Assembly (NCBI GenBank): GCA_030615505.1
Contig: JAUWZD010000015.1
Span: 1 to 56,520, forward strand
Length of the DNA stretch: 56,520 nucleotides
From: Spirochaetales bacterium
Lineage (GTDB): Bacteria > Spirochaetota > Spirochaetia > SZUA-6 > DRHE01
Direction: 5' to 3'
Shown: one piece after another, positions 1 to 9,200 of the stretch
Layout: the number at the start of each line of letters is the position of its first letter
Numbering within the stretch: position 1 is the first letter of the stretch
Position numbers and translations under genes: made by a program
Notes under the pieces: generated by a model
The model's input: the letters and a program-made list of their open reading frames with translations, nothing else
Told to the model about the DNA's origin: nothing
Database searches by the model: none

Positions 1-72
1 TTCGCGCCCAAGGGCATCTTCGCGCCCAAGGGCATCTTCGCGCCCAAGGGCATCTTCGCGCCCAAGGGCATC
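1..72. repeat. Perfect 18-bp tandem repeat, 4 copies, in the mutS coding region
   Basis: The unit TTCGCGCCCAAGGGCATC occurs four times without a mismatch at 1-18, 19-36, 37-54 and 55-72. On the coding (minus) strand each copy reads DALGRE, so gain or loss of a unit keeps the frame. The window begins exactly at a unit boundary, so more copies may lie to the left. Confidence 0.95.
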
Positions 73-2502
73 TTCGACAATCTTGCCCTCGCTTCCTACG
101 AGATCTTCAAGAATCGATTTAGCCCTGTCAATCACCTCTAAGGGGATTCCTGCCAACTGTGCAACATGGATACCATAGGAATTATCCATTGGACCATCCT
201 GAACTTTTTTTAAAAACACAATTTCCCCGTCTTTCTCTAGAACTGCCATGGAAAGATTTTGAAGATTCCTATGCTTCATCTGAGTCAATTGATGGTAATG
301 AGTAGCAAAAAGTGTTTTGGTTTTAGTTTTACCAAGCAGATATTCTAAGATAGCCCAGGCTATAGCCAGTCCGTCATTTGTGCCTGTTCCCCTCCCGACT
401 TCATCCATTATAATCAGGCTTCTGGGGGTAGCGGACCTTAGAATATTGGCGGTCTCATTCATCTCTACTAAGAATGTTGATTCACCACGGGCCAGGTTGT
501 CTGTGGCACCTACCCTGCAAAATATATTATCCACAATTCCGATTTGGGCCTCAGTTGCCGGTACGAAGGCGCCGATTTGCGCCATAAGCACAATCAGAGC
601 TGCCTGGCGCAGATATGTGGATTTACCCGCCATATTTGGACCCGTTAAAAGGATAATACTCTTTGAAGATTTCCCAAGATAAGCATTGTTAGGGACAAAT
701 AAGCCGCCAGGTAAATTGGCCTCTACTACGGGATGGCGTCCCTCCTGGATCTTAATCGTGCTTTCTGAACTTACTTTCGGTCGTACATAGCCATGAATGG
801 TAGCAGCGAAAGCAAAAGACTGCAGCACATCCAGTTCGGAAAAAACATTACAAACCTGGAGGATCAGCTGTACCTTTTTTAGAATTCTATAACGTATTTT
901 TAGAAATAGCTCTTTCTCAAGTTCGATAATCTTCTCAGAAGCGCTGTTGATCTCACTTTCCTTTTCGGACAGCTCTTCGGTGGTGAACCTTTCTCCATTG
1001 ACTAAGGTCTGACGTCGGACAAAATGGTGGGGAACCAGATGCAGATTCGCTTTTGTAACCTCTATAAAATAGCCAATGATGCGGTTATACTTCAGTTTTA
1101 AAGAGGCTATCGATGTTTTTTCCCTTTCCTTTACTAAATATTCCTCTAAAACCTTCCTGGCATTATCCTTAAGGTCATGCAGACGGTCAAGTTCCGGATT
1201 ATACCCCGGCTTTATAAGCTTACCTTCGTTTAACTGGATTGACGGCTCATCCAGAATGGAATCATCCAAAAGATCTACAATATTCTGGGCAGCATCCGAA
1301 TTTTGCACTACGATCTGTATAATAGTTTTCATTTCTGGATATGGGGAAAGAAGGCTGGTTGCACGCAGGATGGCGGCAAGGGAAGATTTAATAGCCAGAA
1401 GATCCTTTGCATGAGCTCTTTCCATGGCCAGCTTGGAGGACATTCGCTCCAGATCAAAAATACCCGATAAATGTTCTCTGATTTTGGAGAGTAGAATCTG
1501 ATTACGGTAAAAAAAACCAACACTATCCAGTCTGTGTCCGATCTCCACGGGATCTTTAAGTGGGTTTTGAATCCAGCGTTTTAGTTTTCTGGTACCCATC
1601 GAGGTTTTGGTCTGATCAAGGACCTCAAGCAGGGTGTATCGCCTTGTCTGGTCATTTAAATTCTGAACCAATTCCAGATTTTTTTGAGTTGATTCGTCCA
1701 GACCCATAAAAGTCATATCCGAATAAATCTTGAGATTACTAATATGTGATAAAATGCTTTTAGATGTTTCTGCAATGTATTCCAAGATGACACCGGCTGT
1801 AATGATCTCAGGTGCATCCTGTTTTAGCCCGAAGCCTTTTAGATTGACTACTTTAAGCTGCTTCTGAAGACGATTCCGATTTGACTCAATATCAAAGCTC
1901 CAATCCGGATATCTATTAATAAACACCCCGGTTCTATCAGTGATTAATTTGTGCAGACAGTTATCTTCCTCGAACAGTGATTCCTGAATCAGGATTTCCC
2001 GGAAAGAGATGCGAAAGAATTCCTTCTTTAGTCTTTCGTTTCTTTGCTCGAAGGAGAAATGAGTAGCATAGAATTCAGATGTAGAGAGATCGATATAGGA
2101 CAGAGAGATATAGCCTTTAATCCAGCCGATGCATACTAAATAGTTATTAGCCGTTCTTTCCAGTAAATTTTCATCAACCACGGTTCCCGGGGTGATAATC
2201 TCAGTTACTTCTCTCCTGGCTATCCCCCTTCCCTCCCGCGGGATATAGGTCTGTTCACAAATGGCAATCTTCTTACCGGCTTTCAAGAGCCTGGCAATAT
2301 ACCCCTGGGCCGCATGATAGGGAATTCCACACATAGGAACCCCATTCCGTTTGGTTAATGTCAGATCCAAGAGCCCTGAGGATTCCTGGGCATCATGTTC
2401 AAACATCTCATAAAAATCTCCTAAACGGAAAAACAAAATAGCATCACGGTGTTTATTTTTTATTCTGCGGTACTGCTGCATCATGGGGGTTGTATAAAGC
2501 AT
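1..2502 (-). CDS. mutS: DNA mismatch repair protein MutS (3' end cut by window edge)
   Basis: MutS recognises mismatches and small loops and recruits MutL. The frame is open from an ATG at 2502 to the window edge (834 codons), so the C-terminus is missing. The start gives MLYTTPMMQQY, and TPMMQQY is the usual MutS beginning; an in-frame stop lies just upstream at 2512-2514. The mismatch-wedging motif F-Y-E is at residues 30-32. The Walker A motif GPNMAGKS is at 621-628, followed by the Walker B-like IIMDEVGRGT and an ATHYHQL segment. The last visible residues (811-834) are four copies of DALGRE, in the acidic linker after the ATPase/helix-turn-helix part, where E. coli MutS leads to its tetramerisation tail. 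No clear Shine-Dalgarno precedes the start. Family certain; full length unknown. Confidence 0.97.
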   Translation of the reverse strand, partial: MLYTTPMMQQYRRIKNKHRDAILFFRLGDFYEMFEHDAQESSGLLDLTLTKRNGVPMCGIPYHAAQGYIARLLKAGKKIAICEQTYIPREGRGIARREVTEIITPGTVVDENLLERTANNYLVCIGWIKGYISLSYIDLSTSEFYATHFSFEQRNERLKKEFFRISFREILIQESLFEEDNCLHKLITDRTGVFINRYPDWSFDIESNRNRLQKQLKVVNLKGFGLKQDAPEIITAGVILEYIAETSKSILSHISNLKIYSDMTFMGLDESTQKNLELVQNLNDQTRRYTLLEVLDQTKTSMGTRKLKRWIQNPLKDPVEIGHRLDSVGFFYRNQILLSKIREHLSGIFDLERMSSKLAMERAHAKDLLAIKSSLAAILRATSLLSPYPEMKTIIQIVVQNSDAAQNIVDLLDDSILDEPSIQLNEGKLIKPGYNPELDRLHDLKDNARKVLEEYLVKEREKTSIASLKLKYNRIIGYFIEVTKANLHLVPHHFVRRQTLVNGERFTTEELSEKESEINSASEKIIELEKELFLKIRYRILKKVQLILQVCNVFSELDVLQSFAFAATIHGYVRPKVSSESTIKIQEGRHPVVEANLPGGLFVPNNAYLGKSSKSIILLTGPNMAGKSTYLRQAALIVLMAQIGAFVPATEAQIGIVDNIFCRVGATDNLARGESTFLVEMNETANILRSATPRSLIIMDEVGRGTGTNDGLAIAWAILEYLLGKTKTKTLFATHYHQLTQMKHRNLQNLSMAVLEKDGEIVFLKKVQDGPMDNSYGIHVAQLAGIPLEVIDRAKSILEDLVGSEGKIVEDALGREDALGREDALGREDALGRE

Positions 2503-2540
2503 ACAATTGGATTATATTAGATGTAGATAGGGAGGACAAT

Positions 2541-2690
2541 ATGGCGATTGAGAGCATCGATAATATTCCTGCCCCCTCACCGGATACGGAACAGCGGGTT
2601 AGAGAACCGGCTCCCGAACCGGAAAAGCAGGAGGAAACGCCTCCCCCTGCCGAGGAAGGTCAGGAAAGAATTGTGGATCTCTTTGCCTGA
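2541..2690 (+). CDS. Small acidic, proline-rich protein of unknown function (49 aa)
   Basis: Not recognised. The ATG at 2541 is preceded at good spacing by GGGAGG, a better start than the in-frame TTG at 2490, which has no ribosome site and overlaps the mutS start. The protein is rich in Pro and Glu (PAPEPEKQEETPPPAEEG) and ends in the hydrophobic tail IVDLFA. No signal peptide or membrane segment is visible. It lies on the opposite strand between mutS and ruvX, so its own promoter would face away from both. The C-terminal tail loosely recalls short motility-associated small proteins that end in a D-x-x-A tail, but that is only a resemblance. The strong ribosome site and biased composition argue for a real gene; the short length argues caution. 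Confidence 0.5.
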   Translation: MAIESIDNIPAPSPDTEQRVREPAPEPEKQEETPPPAEEGQERIVDLFA

Positions 2691-2702
2691 AGGTAAAAGA
2701 TA

Positions 2703-3116
2703 TCATCTTTGATTCTGATTAATATATTCCTCTAAAATAAAAGAAGCGGCTATCCGGTCGATTTTATCCTTTGCCTTTTTGCGATTTAAACCGGCTTCTC
2801 TCAACAAGTCCTCAGCTCTAAGGCTCGAGTACCTTTCGTCCCATACAACAGCTTTTACTCCCAGACCCTCAAGCCTGCGGGCAAACTTTCTGGCTCGTAT
2901 GCATCCCTCCTCCTCACTTCCATTTTCCCGCAGGGGCAGGCCAACGACCACAGTATCCACATTCTTGTCCCTGATGATTTTAGTTATATCATCTATGAGT
3001 CGATTCTCATTCTTGTATGGCAGGGTGGATAGAGGGTAAGCAAAGATCTTAAGCTCATCAGAAAGAGCTAATCCGATGCGCCTGGTTCCCAGGTCTATGG
3101 CCAGCAGTCTACTCAA
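2703..3116 (-). CDS. ruvX: RuvX/YqgF family RNase H-fold nuclease
   Basis: Putative pre-16S rRNA 5'-end nuclease, historically called a Holliday junction resolvase homologue. The 137-residue length is typical. The RNase H-fold signature AIDLGTRRIGLA starts at residue 6 with the first acidic residue D8. VVVGLPLRENGS is at 56-67, VWDERYSS at 91-98 and the C-terminal acidic pair D117/D120 in KDKIDRIAA. The gene starts 2 bp after the ompH stop and is probably the last gene of the BamA/OmpH operon. All visible catalytic carboxylates are present. Confidence 0.93.
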   Translation of the reverse strand: MSRLLAIDLGTRRIGLALSDELKIFAYPLSTLPYKNENRLIDDITKIIRDKNVDTVVVGLPLRENGSEEEGCIRARKFARRLEGLGVKAVVWDERYSSLRAEDLLREAGLNRKKAKDKIDRIAASFILEEYINQNQR

Positions 3117-3118
3117 AT

Positions 3119-3679
3119 CTATCCTTCATCTGAGTAATTCTTGCCCGCCCGCTTCATTAGCTCCTGAATGACCTTTTCGGTGATATCAATTTCCTTGGTA
3201 TAGAAGTAGAAAAACTGTCTGAACTGTCTACTATTGTTTAATATCAGAGAGAATCCTTCACTTTCTGCCACGTAATTTATAGCTTCCAGCAGTTCATCTA
3301 GAAATTCATCCGATTGATAGAGTTCTTCAGAAAGTTTCTTAAGCTGCTGCATTTTGATCCGCTTATAATCATTCCTGTATTGTTTTTTATTGAAAATCTC
3401 AGTATCAAGCTCTAGAGCCTTCTGCATATCTTTTTTACTCTCTGCTTCAAGCTTCTGGCTTTCTAAAGCCAGAAGCTCCTCATCAATTCTGTTAAGCTCC
3501 TTAAGCAGGGCGTTCTGTCTCACCTGGAATTCCTTTACAGTCTTGGATTCCCGGAAATAGATTGAATAGACCTTCTCAAGGTCGAGTATGCCGACCTTGG
3601 TAATATGTACCGGGAAAACAACTCCAGCTCCTATAAAAATAAATAGAAAAAATATAAACGCTTTGGGTATTGACCTCAT
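3119..3679 (-). CDS. OmpH/Skp-family periplasmic chaperone
   Basis: Skp-like proteins hold unfolded outer-membrane proteins during passage to BamA. I place the start at the ATG at 3679 (MRSIPKAF), six bases after AAGGAG, rather than the upstream GTG at 3703 that overlaps bamA; the adjacent ATG at 3682 is only three bases from the ribosome site. The protein is about 186 residues, with an N-terminal signal/anchor segment (KAFIFFLFIFIGAGVVF). The N-terminal strand VGILDLEKVY is followed by a long charged coiled coil (about 45-110) and a C-terminal part ending in ITEKVIQELMKR, the OmpH layout. The ribosome site overlaps the bamA stop, so the genes are probably translationally coupled. Confidence 0.88.
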   Translation of the reverse strand: MRSIPKAFIFFLFIFIGAGVVFPVHITKVGILDLEKVYSIYFRESKTVKEFQVRQNALLKELNRIDEELLALESQKLEAESKKDMQKALELDTEIFNKKQYRNDYKRIKMQQLKKLSEELYQSDEFLDELLEAINYVAESEGFSLILNNSRQFRQFFYFYTKEIDITEKVIQELMKRAGKNYSDEG

Positions 3680-3689
3680 CATTATCTCC

Positions 3690-6206
3690 TTAAAATTGAT
3701 CACCTCCCAGTGATATTACAAAATCAAGTTTCATTCCAAGTAACGGCAGGCCTCCATCCTGCCACTCTATCCTTCCGTCTTCGAATTTAAACCTCTGTGC
3801 CAGGTAAAGCCTGATCGGGAATTGGGGAATAGTGAAGCGGATTCCACCCCCCAGGCTGAAGAGAAAGTCATCTATAGAAATATCGCGCATATCACTTCTC
3901 TCGGGCCAGGAAACAACGGCGTCCATGAAGAAAACCCACCAGAGTATCCTCTCAGCAATGGGAAGTCGAAATTCCAGGCGGTTGTCCCAGAGCGCTCTCT
4001 GCTCCTTTACATAGGGCCATCCCCGGGCAATGTTCCATCCATCCACATAGAGCAGATCCGTAGGCACGGTTCTTTCTTCTCCGTTGAATTGAGGGAAAAT
4101 CAGGGACAGGGAAGTGTGAGCTGCCAGAACCATTTTAAGGCTCCAGGCATCGCTTATGAAAAGATCAAACAGGGTCAGGAAACCCTCAAGGGTTGAGTCG
4201 GTTCGAATGTAATCCCGCATGCCCCCCAATATACCTCCGGCATAGGTGAATCCCTGGCCTACATAAAATCCTTTTGTAGGATTGAGAAAGTAGTCGCGCT
4301 TGTCCCAATAGAGAGTAGTTGCCAATTTATTAACAAAGCTCCACTGCTTAAGGCATGCCCGTATATCCGGATCAAAAGGTCTGTAGAGCATAGGATCATA
4401 AGTAATTAACTCTAAGCTTGTGCTGAGTCCCGAGCGGACCCCTAACCAGCCCAGGCGTGTAAAGTATCGGTAACCGGTATTTACACCGAGTGAGATTTTC
4501 CAGAGTGTATAATCCATCGTATAGTACTTTGCCAGGTCTTCACCCTGGAGCAGGGCATAAGCATAGTCCGTAATGGCATCATCACCTGTATAGGGTTCTC
4601 CGGTATCAGGGTGCACCAACATTCCCGTGTAAGGATCGGGAACCGCATTATCCTCATCCCCGCTGAATATAGGCGGCATCATATCCTGCAGAACACCCGG
4701 CACTACGGCATGTTCCAGGCCTAAGCTTACTCCCCCGAGCCAGCGCTTTCCGAACATCCAGGGCTCTTCGTAGCGAATTGAAACGAGCTGACGAAGGGGC
4801 GAGATTTCCAGGTCCGCACCTAAAGTCTTCCCGCGGCCCAAAAAATTATTCTCTGCCCATTTGAACATACCTGAAACAGGATAATCACCCCCGGAAAACA
4901 TAACCCCAAAATTGATATTGGCTGTGCTTCCCTCTTCCACATTGATAACCAGGTCCATCAGACCCTCTGTGCTGCCCTGTGGAGTTTCCGGGGCCACTAC
5001 CGAAAAATACTGCAGGTTATACAGATTCCTTAAGCCCTGGATAACCTTGGTTTTGCTAAATATATCCCCCACCTCAAAGGGCAGTTCCCGATAGATAACA
5101 TAGTCCTTGGTTTTATCATTTCCTTTTATAATTATATTCTCAATATGAGCCCTATCTTTTTCCACTATGTTGATGGTATAGAAAATTTCCTTTTTCTTCT
5201 CATCCCGGGATTCTTCACGGTTGATAATATTGAAGATATAGCCATTCTCGTAGTAATAATCCGCTACCCGCTGAAAATCCGCTTCCAATTTGAGCTTATC
5301 AATAAGCTTACCTGGTTTCTGGCGGACGAGCTCCTGAAGAGTCTCATCGGAAAAAATCAGATTTCCTTCAAAACCCATACCGCCGTATTTATATTGCTCT
5401 CCTTCCTCAATATATATGGTGAGGATCAGGACTTTTCTGTCTTTTTCTTCATCTAGTTCCAGTTTCTTCTCAACATTTACAACCTTTGCATCGATAAATC
5501 CATGCTCGCCATAGTATTCCTGTATTCTCTCTATATCCTCCTCCAATTTGCTCTCCTGAAATACACCTTTAGAGAACAGGGCCTGGGCTTTTGTCTTCAT
5601 GGTTTTACGCAGAGTACTATCGGAAGCGAAATTGTTGCCGGAAAAATAAATAGCCTCAATTTTAGTCTGAAAACCCTCAATAATTTCAAATATAACTTTA
5701 ACCGTTTTTTCTTCTAATTCTTCAATAGATCCAGTGACCTTTGCATCCTGGTATCCCTTTTCATGGTAGAGCTCTACAATGGTATCCGCATCGATATTTA
5801 TTTTGCTCTGACTGACCATATCTCCTTTCTTTATCAGGATCCTGTCGAGAATGTTTCCCTTACCTACTTTCCGGTTACCCCGGAGCTCAATTTTAGACAC
5901 AGTAAGTCTCTCAGTTACCTTAAATTCAATTATAACACTCTGTTTTTGATCGTCTCCAGGAAGGGCATTGGCTTCGATGCTTTCAAAATACTCTAAAGCG
6001 TACAATTTTTCCTGAATTTCCCAGAACAGATCCAATGAAAATGTTTCACCAATGTATGGCCGAACGATGGGCTTGAGTTCATTCTCTGAAATTGTATCAA
6101 GTCCTGAAAAAGTCAAGTCTACAATGGGTTTATTTAAATACCACTCTTCCTGTGCAAATATTACCAAAGAAGATAAAAGAAAAATCACTATAAACGGCTT
6201 TCGCAT
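3690..6206 (-). CDS. bamA: Outer-membrane protein assembly factor BamA
   Basis: Central subunit of the BAM machine that inserts beta-barrels in the outer membrane. It has 838 residues with a signal peptide (MRKPFIVIFLLSSLVIFAQ). Five POTRA repeats can be traced at about 27-98, 101-178, 181-268, 272-348 and 351-426, followed by the barrel to a terminal phenylalanine (LGGDQF). The loop-6 motif appears as ARGW at 727-730 in place of VRGF. Compared with usual BamA there is an acidic insertion at about 503-562 containing DPYTG and PDTGEPYTGDD. It is flanked by tamB upstream and ompH downstream, a common envelope-biogenesis grouping. Confidence 0.96.
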   Translation of the reverse strand: MRKPFIVIFLLSSLVIFAQEEWYLNKPIVDLTFSGLDTISENELKPIVRPYIGETFSLDLFWEIQEKLYALEYFESIEANALPGDDQKQSVIIEFKVTERLTVSKIELRGNRKVGKGNILDRILIKKGDMVSQSKINIDADTIVELYHEKGYQDAKVTGSIEELEEKTVKVIFEIIEGFQTKIEAIYFSGNNFASDSTLRKTMKTKAQALFSKGVFQESKLEEDIERIQEYYGEHGFIDAKVVNVEKKLELDEEKDRKVLILTIYIEEGEQYKYGGMGFEGNLIFSDETLQELVRQKPGKLIDKLKLEADFQRVADYYYENGYIFNIINREESRDEKKKEIFYTINIVEKDRAHIENIIIKGNDKTKDYVIYRELPFEVGDIFSKTKVIQGLRNLYNLQYFSVVAPETPQGSTEGLMDLVINVEEGSTANINFGVMFSGGDYPVSGMFKWAENNFLGRGKTLGADLEISPLRQLVSIRYEEPWMFGKRWLGGVSLGLEHAVVPGVLQDMMPPIFSGDEDNAVPDPYTGMLVHPDTGEPYTGDDAITDYAYALLQGEDLAKYYTMDYTLWKISLGVNTGYRYFTRLGWLGVRSGLSTSLELITYDPMLYRPFDPDIRACLKQWSFVNKLATTLYWDKRDYFLNPTKGFYVGQGFTYAGGILGGMRDYIRTDSTLEGFLTLFDLFISDAWSLKMVLAAHTSLSLIFPQFNGEERTVPTDLLYVDGWNIARGWPYVKEQRALWDNRLEFRLPIAERILWWVFFMDAVVSWPERSDMRDISIDDFLFSLGGGIRFTIPQFPIRLYLAQRFKFEDGRIEWQDGGLPLLGMKLDFVISLGGDQF

Positions 6207-6234
6207 AACAACTCCTGCTAAACTCGATTAAATT

Positions 6235-9200
6235 CTAGTAGGAATATTTCCATCTTAATCCAATCGTATTATCAGTCAGAAAAAGATTTTCAGGATGCTG
6301 GGGATTAATAGACCACTCAATCAGAAAAAACGGAGTTGTCCATTCAAAATTAATCTCTCCCTCCGTTCGTATCCGATTTGAAGAATCATAGCCGGTAGAA
6401 GCTATATCTTCTGCTTCAAATCGTACCAGCATCTCCAAGAAAAAATCAGTACCCAGATACTTTCCAAGAGAGAGGGTAGTATTGTCAAGAGGATTAATCA
6501 AATATGTTGAGGAATTTTCTCCTAAAAGCCGGCTAACCAGCAGATTTTGTACAATCTGAGTCCGTATACTGAAGAGATCAAGACCCAGTAGCTCCCGTAC
6601 GGCTCGTTCAAAGGGAGATAGAATGCCGAACCGACTAACCACATCACTGGTTAAAAGCACTGCAGACACACCGAATCCCGATTCCTCTATGCGGCTTGAT
6701 AAGGAACCCCCAATAAAATCCAGTATCTCAATGTCTGAACGGGGGGGTTCGGAGTAAAACCGTGGTGAGAATTCACTTAAATAGTTGTTCACCTCCAGGA
6801 AGATCTTCAACTCCTCATTATTTTGATCTCTTTCCCTGATCTCAGCCAGGGCTGTTATCCTGGGATCAAGCTTTTCCACACTCTCTCCAAAGGCAATATT
6901 GCCCTGCTTTAAATAAAAACTCCGATCGAAGTAGAATATTTCTCCGCCCCTGATCTCTACATCTCCCAGTATAGTGAAATCTCCTCTTTCCTCATCCAGG
7001 TATAATGAAATTTCTTCTCCCTGTTTGGCATAGGTACGAATGATTGGGAAGTTAATGGAGGGCCAGTAAAACTCCACCCTCCTCCCCGTACGTAGATTCA
7101 TATTTAAAATTAATGGTATATAATGATCTTCAGAAGCTTCTACTTTTTCTAAGGCAATCCTGCAGGAGTCTATAATCAGGTCACCGTCAATCCTGATAGA
7201 AGCTTTATCTCCCTGTACCTTGATGATCCCGCTGGCAAAGCCATCGGTATGTACCGAACCAAAATTGGTACGGATCCACATACCGGGTCTGCTCTCCGTC
7301 TGAAAGACCAGTTTATAAGCCACAGGAATCCAGTGATCGAGGAAAAAAATCCCTTCTGCTGTAATTTTTGCCCGGCCTGAGAAACTGTCCAGCCGCTCCA
7401 TAGTAAAGCTCTTCTCATTAAATACTAAACTGCCGTTAATAGGAGCAACTTCATCCGGAGATAGGGCAAAAATTAACCCTCCATCCCTTACCTGAAGAGT
7501 TCCATAAAAATCAGGATCATTGATCAAACCTGTAATTCTTAAGTCTCCTCGGGCAATTCCATGAGTAAAATTAAATATATCGGTGCGGGCGAGAGTATTG
7601 ATAATCTTCATATCCATCCCGGCTACGCTGAAGCTTGAATCAAGGCGATCCCCTTCGATCGTTCCGGAAGCCCTGCCGTAAATTGGCAGTGGCTCTGAAA
7701 GAACGAGAGTAAATTCACCATTTTCAAGAATTTGACACTGAATGGAGTCTTCAGGACCTCCATTAATAATTAAATTCTTCTTCTCAGTCTTAAGCTTGAA
7801 TATCCAATCAGGATATGGCTCACCCTGCACTGTAATACGTGAAAAACGCAGTTCCCCGGCCAAATCCTTTCGGAAAATGGATTGAACGGGGAGCGCCCGA
7901 ACAATATCTTTAAATTTCCCCTCCAGAACAATATCAAAATCGACAGCATTTCCGAAGTAGTCTGCCCTGTATTCGGATGTATAGGCAAACTCACCGCTAT
8001 CAAATCTCATCCGGCCCCGCCCGTTTATTATCTTATGGCTTAAATAACCTAAATTTAAGGATTCGAGATTGAACTGCTTTTTATTATAGCTAATTGACAC
8101 CTCTAAAGCCAAAGGGTCCACATTTAATCTTCCCCCATTCAAAACAAATTCCGCCTTCACTTGAGGGTCAGTATAACTGCCCTTTACCCCTACTCTTCCT
8201 GATCCATCACCGGAGATAATCATTTTTCCCAAACGATCGAGGGGAGCCCGCCAGAAGTCAAATTCAACATAGATCTCATTTCTCTTTAATTCCGCTGTCA
8301 GGGAATAACGCTCCTGATCTGTCTGGCTTCCAAGATTAATCCAGCCCTTTCCTATTACAGGAGAGAAATCACTTATTATTATCTCACCGCTGCCTTCGAG
8401 AGTTGAGAGATGGTCCTCAAAAACAAGGGACTCAAATCTCAATATATCCCTTTTTACTGAGAATGACATACGAAGACTGTTGTCCCCGGGCGAAATGAAG
8501 GGAATGTTCTTAAATTCCGTCTGCTTGGAAGCCAGAAAGAGGGCGCCTCCCCTTGTTACTATGCCGTCAATATCCGTTGAAATATACATAACTCCCTTTT
8601 TAAAGGGAACCGGAAAGGAACGCATTTTTACCTGAAAGGGGCTGCCATGGAGGGGAAGTACAGGGCCCGGGCTGAGTAGGGGATTTACCATTCCTGACGA
8701 GAGTATGGAGACCTGGAAACTATGGGAGCCATCAATTTGAAGCTCTCTTCCCGGAATATGGAATCCTTCAAAAGTATAGGTCTTTCCTTCGAAAAGCAGG
8801 GTTGACTTAAAATCAGTTCTGTTCCCCGCCGAGGCCGTCTTAAAAAATCCGGACATTACATATTCATCCCACTCAACCGTTATATCACTGATCACAAAGG
8901 CTGTATTATCTCCTGTAATTCCGAAGCGTACAGCATTATCAATGTTATTTGTATCCGTTATTCGAACTTCAGGAGAGATCAGTTTAAACTGCTTAAAATC
9001 AGTTTTTATATCCAGGCTTATGTTGAGAGAAAGAGGCTTTAAGCGTCGATTTAAGCGTGGAGAGAAGCTCTGGGGAGGTGAAATCAATTGATAGACAGTG
9101 TGCAGCGGTATGCCAGAGAGATCAGTAACTGCCTCCAATACCGGTTTGGGTTTAAAGGAAAAAGCCCCTCTAGCCTCTATGGAATTATCTATTTCAGTAT

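Noticed and set aside
3822..4196. 124-codon plus-strand frame in bamA
   Set aside because: Antisense to a conserved barrel region and without a ribosome site or recognisable motif.
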